Shown piece after piece: positions 6,242-6,460 of a DNA stretch of 6,460 nucleotides (position 1 is the first letter of the stretch; every line of letters begins with the position of its first letter). A program made the position numbers and the translations under genes. The notes beneath the pieces were generated by a model, which was not told the DNA's origin, did no database searches, and saw only the letters and a program-made list of their open reading frames with translations. Source of the stretch: Planctomycetota bacterium (GTDB taxonomy: Bacteria > Planctomycetota > UBA8108 > UBA1146 > JAJFFE01); NCBI GenBank assembly GCA_020425835.1, contig JAGQRC010000224.1, forward strand, positions 1 through 6,460. Direction: 5' to 3'.

Positions 6242-6460
6242 TTATCGCTGGCTGCCGGCGAATTGCAATCGGTACAGACGGGCGTAGATACCGTCCTGAG
6301 CCATCAAGTCCTGATGAGTCCCGGACTCCCGAAGCTCGCCATGGTGAAAGACGAGGATCCGATCCGCCGCGCGGACCGTGGAGAGACGGTGGGCGACGAC
6401 CAAGCTGGTTCGGTGGCTCGTCAACTTCTCGAGGGCGTCTTGGATCAGCGCCTCGGTCTC
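6242..6460 (-). CDS. ABC exporter ATPase domain, C-terminal end (5'-truncated by window edge)
   Basis: 72 residues are visible, reading in from the window end to the TAA at 6242-6244. The start ETEALIQDALEKL is the helix that directly follows the Walker B/D-loop in ABC exporters. AHRLSTVRAADRI contains the H-loop (switch) His at visible residue 24. The following ILVFHHGELRESGTHQDLM and the GIYARLYRLQF tail are the classic end of MsbA/LmrA-type fused exporters, with the transmembrane domain N-terminal to the ATPase. The Walker A, Q-loop and signature motif lie outside the window, and so does the part that would indicate the substrate. The frame is open to the edge, so internal ATG/GTG codons are not starts. 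It shares the direction of the dehydrogenase but is separated by about 320 bases, so it is probably a separate transcription unit. Confidence 0.93.
   Translation of the reverse strand, partial: ETEALIQDALEKLTSHRTSLVVAHRLSTVRAADRILVFHHGELRESGTHQDLMAQDGIYARLYRLQFAGSQR

Overview
The window is a G+C-rich, gene-dense piece of a bacterial chromosome with strong G/C bias at third codon positions, GTG starts and genes that overlap by a few bases. No rRNA, tRNA, CRISPR array, insertion sequence or phage gene is visible. The gene types (TPR protein, CRTAC1/ASPIC-UnbV FG-GAP lipoprotein, bacterial homologue of vitamin K-dependent gamma-carboxylase, acyl-CoA dehydrogenase) fit an aerobic Gram-negative-type organism such as a myxobacterial/deltaproteobacterial, planctomycete-like or other uncultured lineage. 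The phylum cannot be fixed from the sequence alone.

The left two thirds (1-4021, plus strand) is a tightly packed three-gene operon. It holds the 3' part of a tetratricopeptide-repeat protein, then a lipoprotein with seven FG-GAP-type Asp-rich calcium-loop repeats and a C-terminal ASPIC/UnbV domain, then a polytopic membrane protein homologous to vitamin K-dependent gamma-glutamyl carboxylase (HTTM family). Each junction is a 4-base stop/start overlap (GTGA, then ATGA), which predicts translational coupling. The carboxylase homologue keeps the Lys that matches the catalytic base of the human enzyme and the Asn-His pair that contains another functionally important residue. This arrangement, a putative carboxylase coupled to an exported calcium-binding repeat protein, is the most interesting thing in the window. 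The hypothesis is that the carboxylase modifies the lipoprotein or another exported partner.

The right third is on the minus strand. An acyl-CoA dehydrogenase (start 5920, end 4730) is followed after 9 bases, in the same reading frame, by a KANL3/Tex30-like alpha/beta hydrolase (4720 to 4028). The hydrolase ends only 6 bases from the end of the carboxylase gene, so the two transcription units converge with almost no spacer. Upstream of the dehydrogenase is about 320 bases without a convincing gene; it contains a small G4/C5 hairpin and presumably the dehydrogenase promoter. At the right edge, also on the minus strand, is the last part of an ABC exporter ATPase domain that includes the H-loop.
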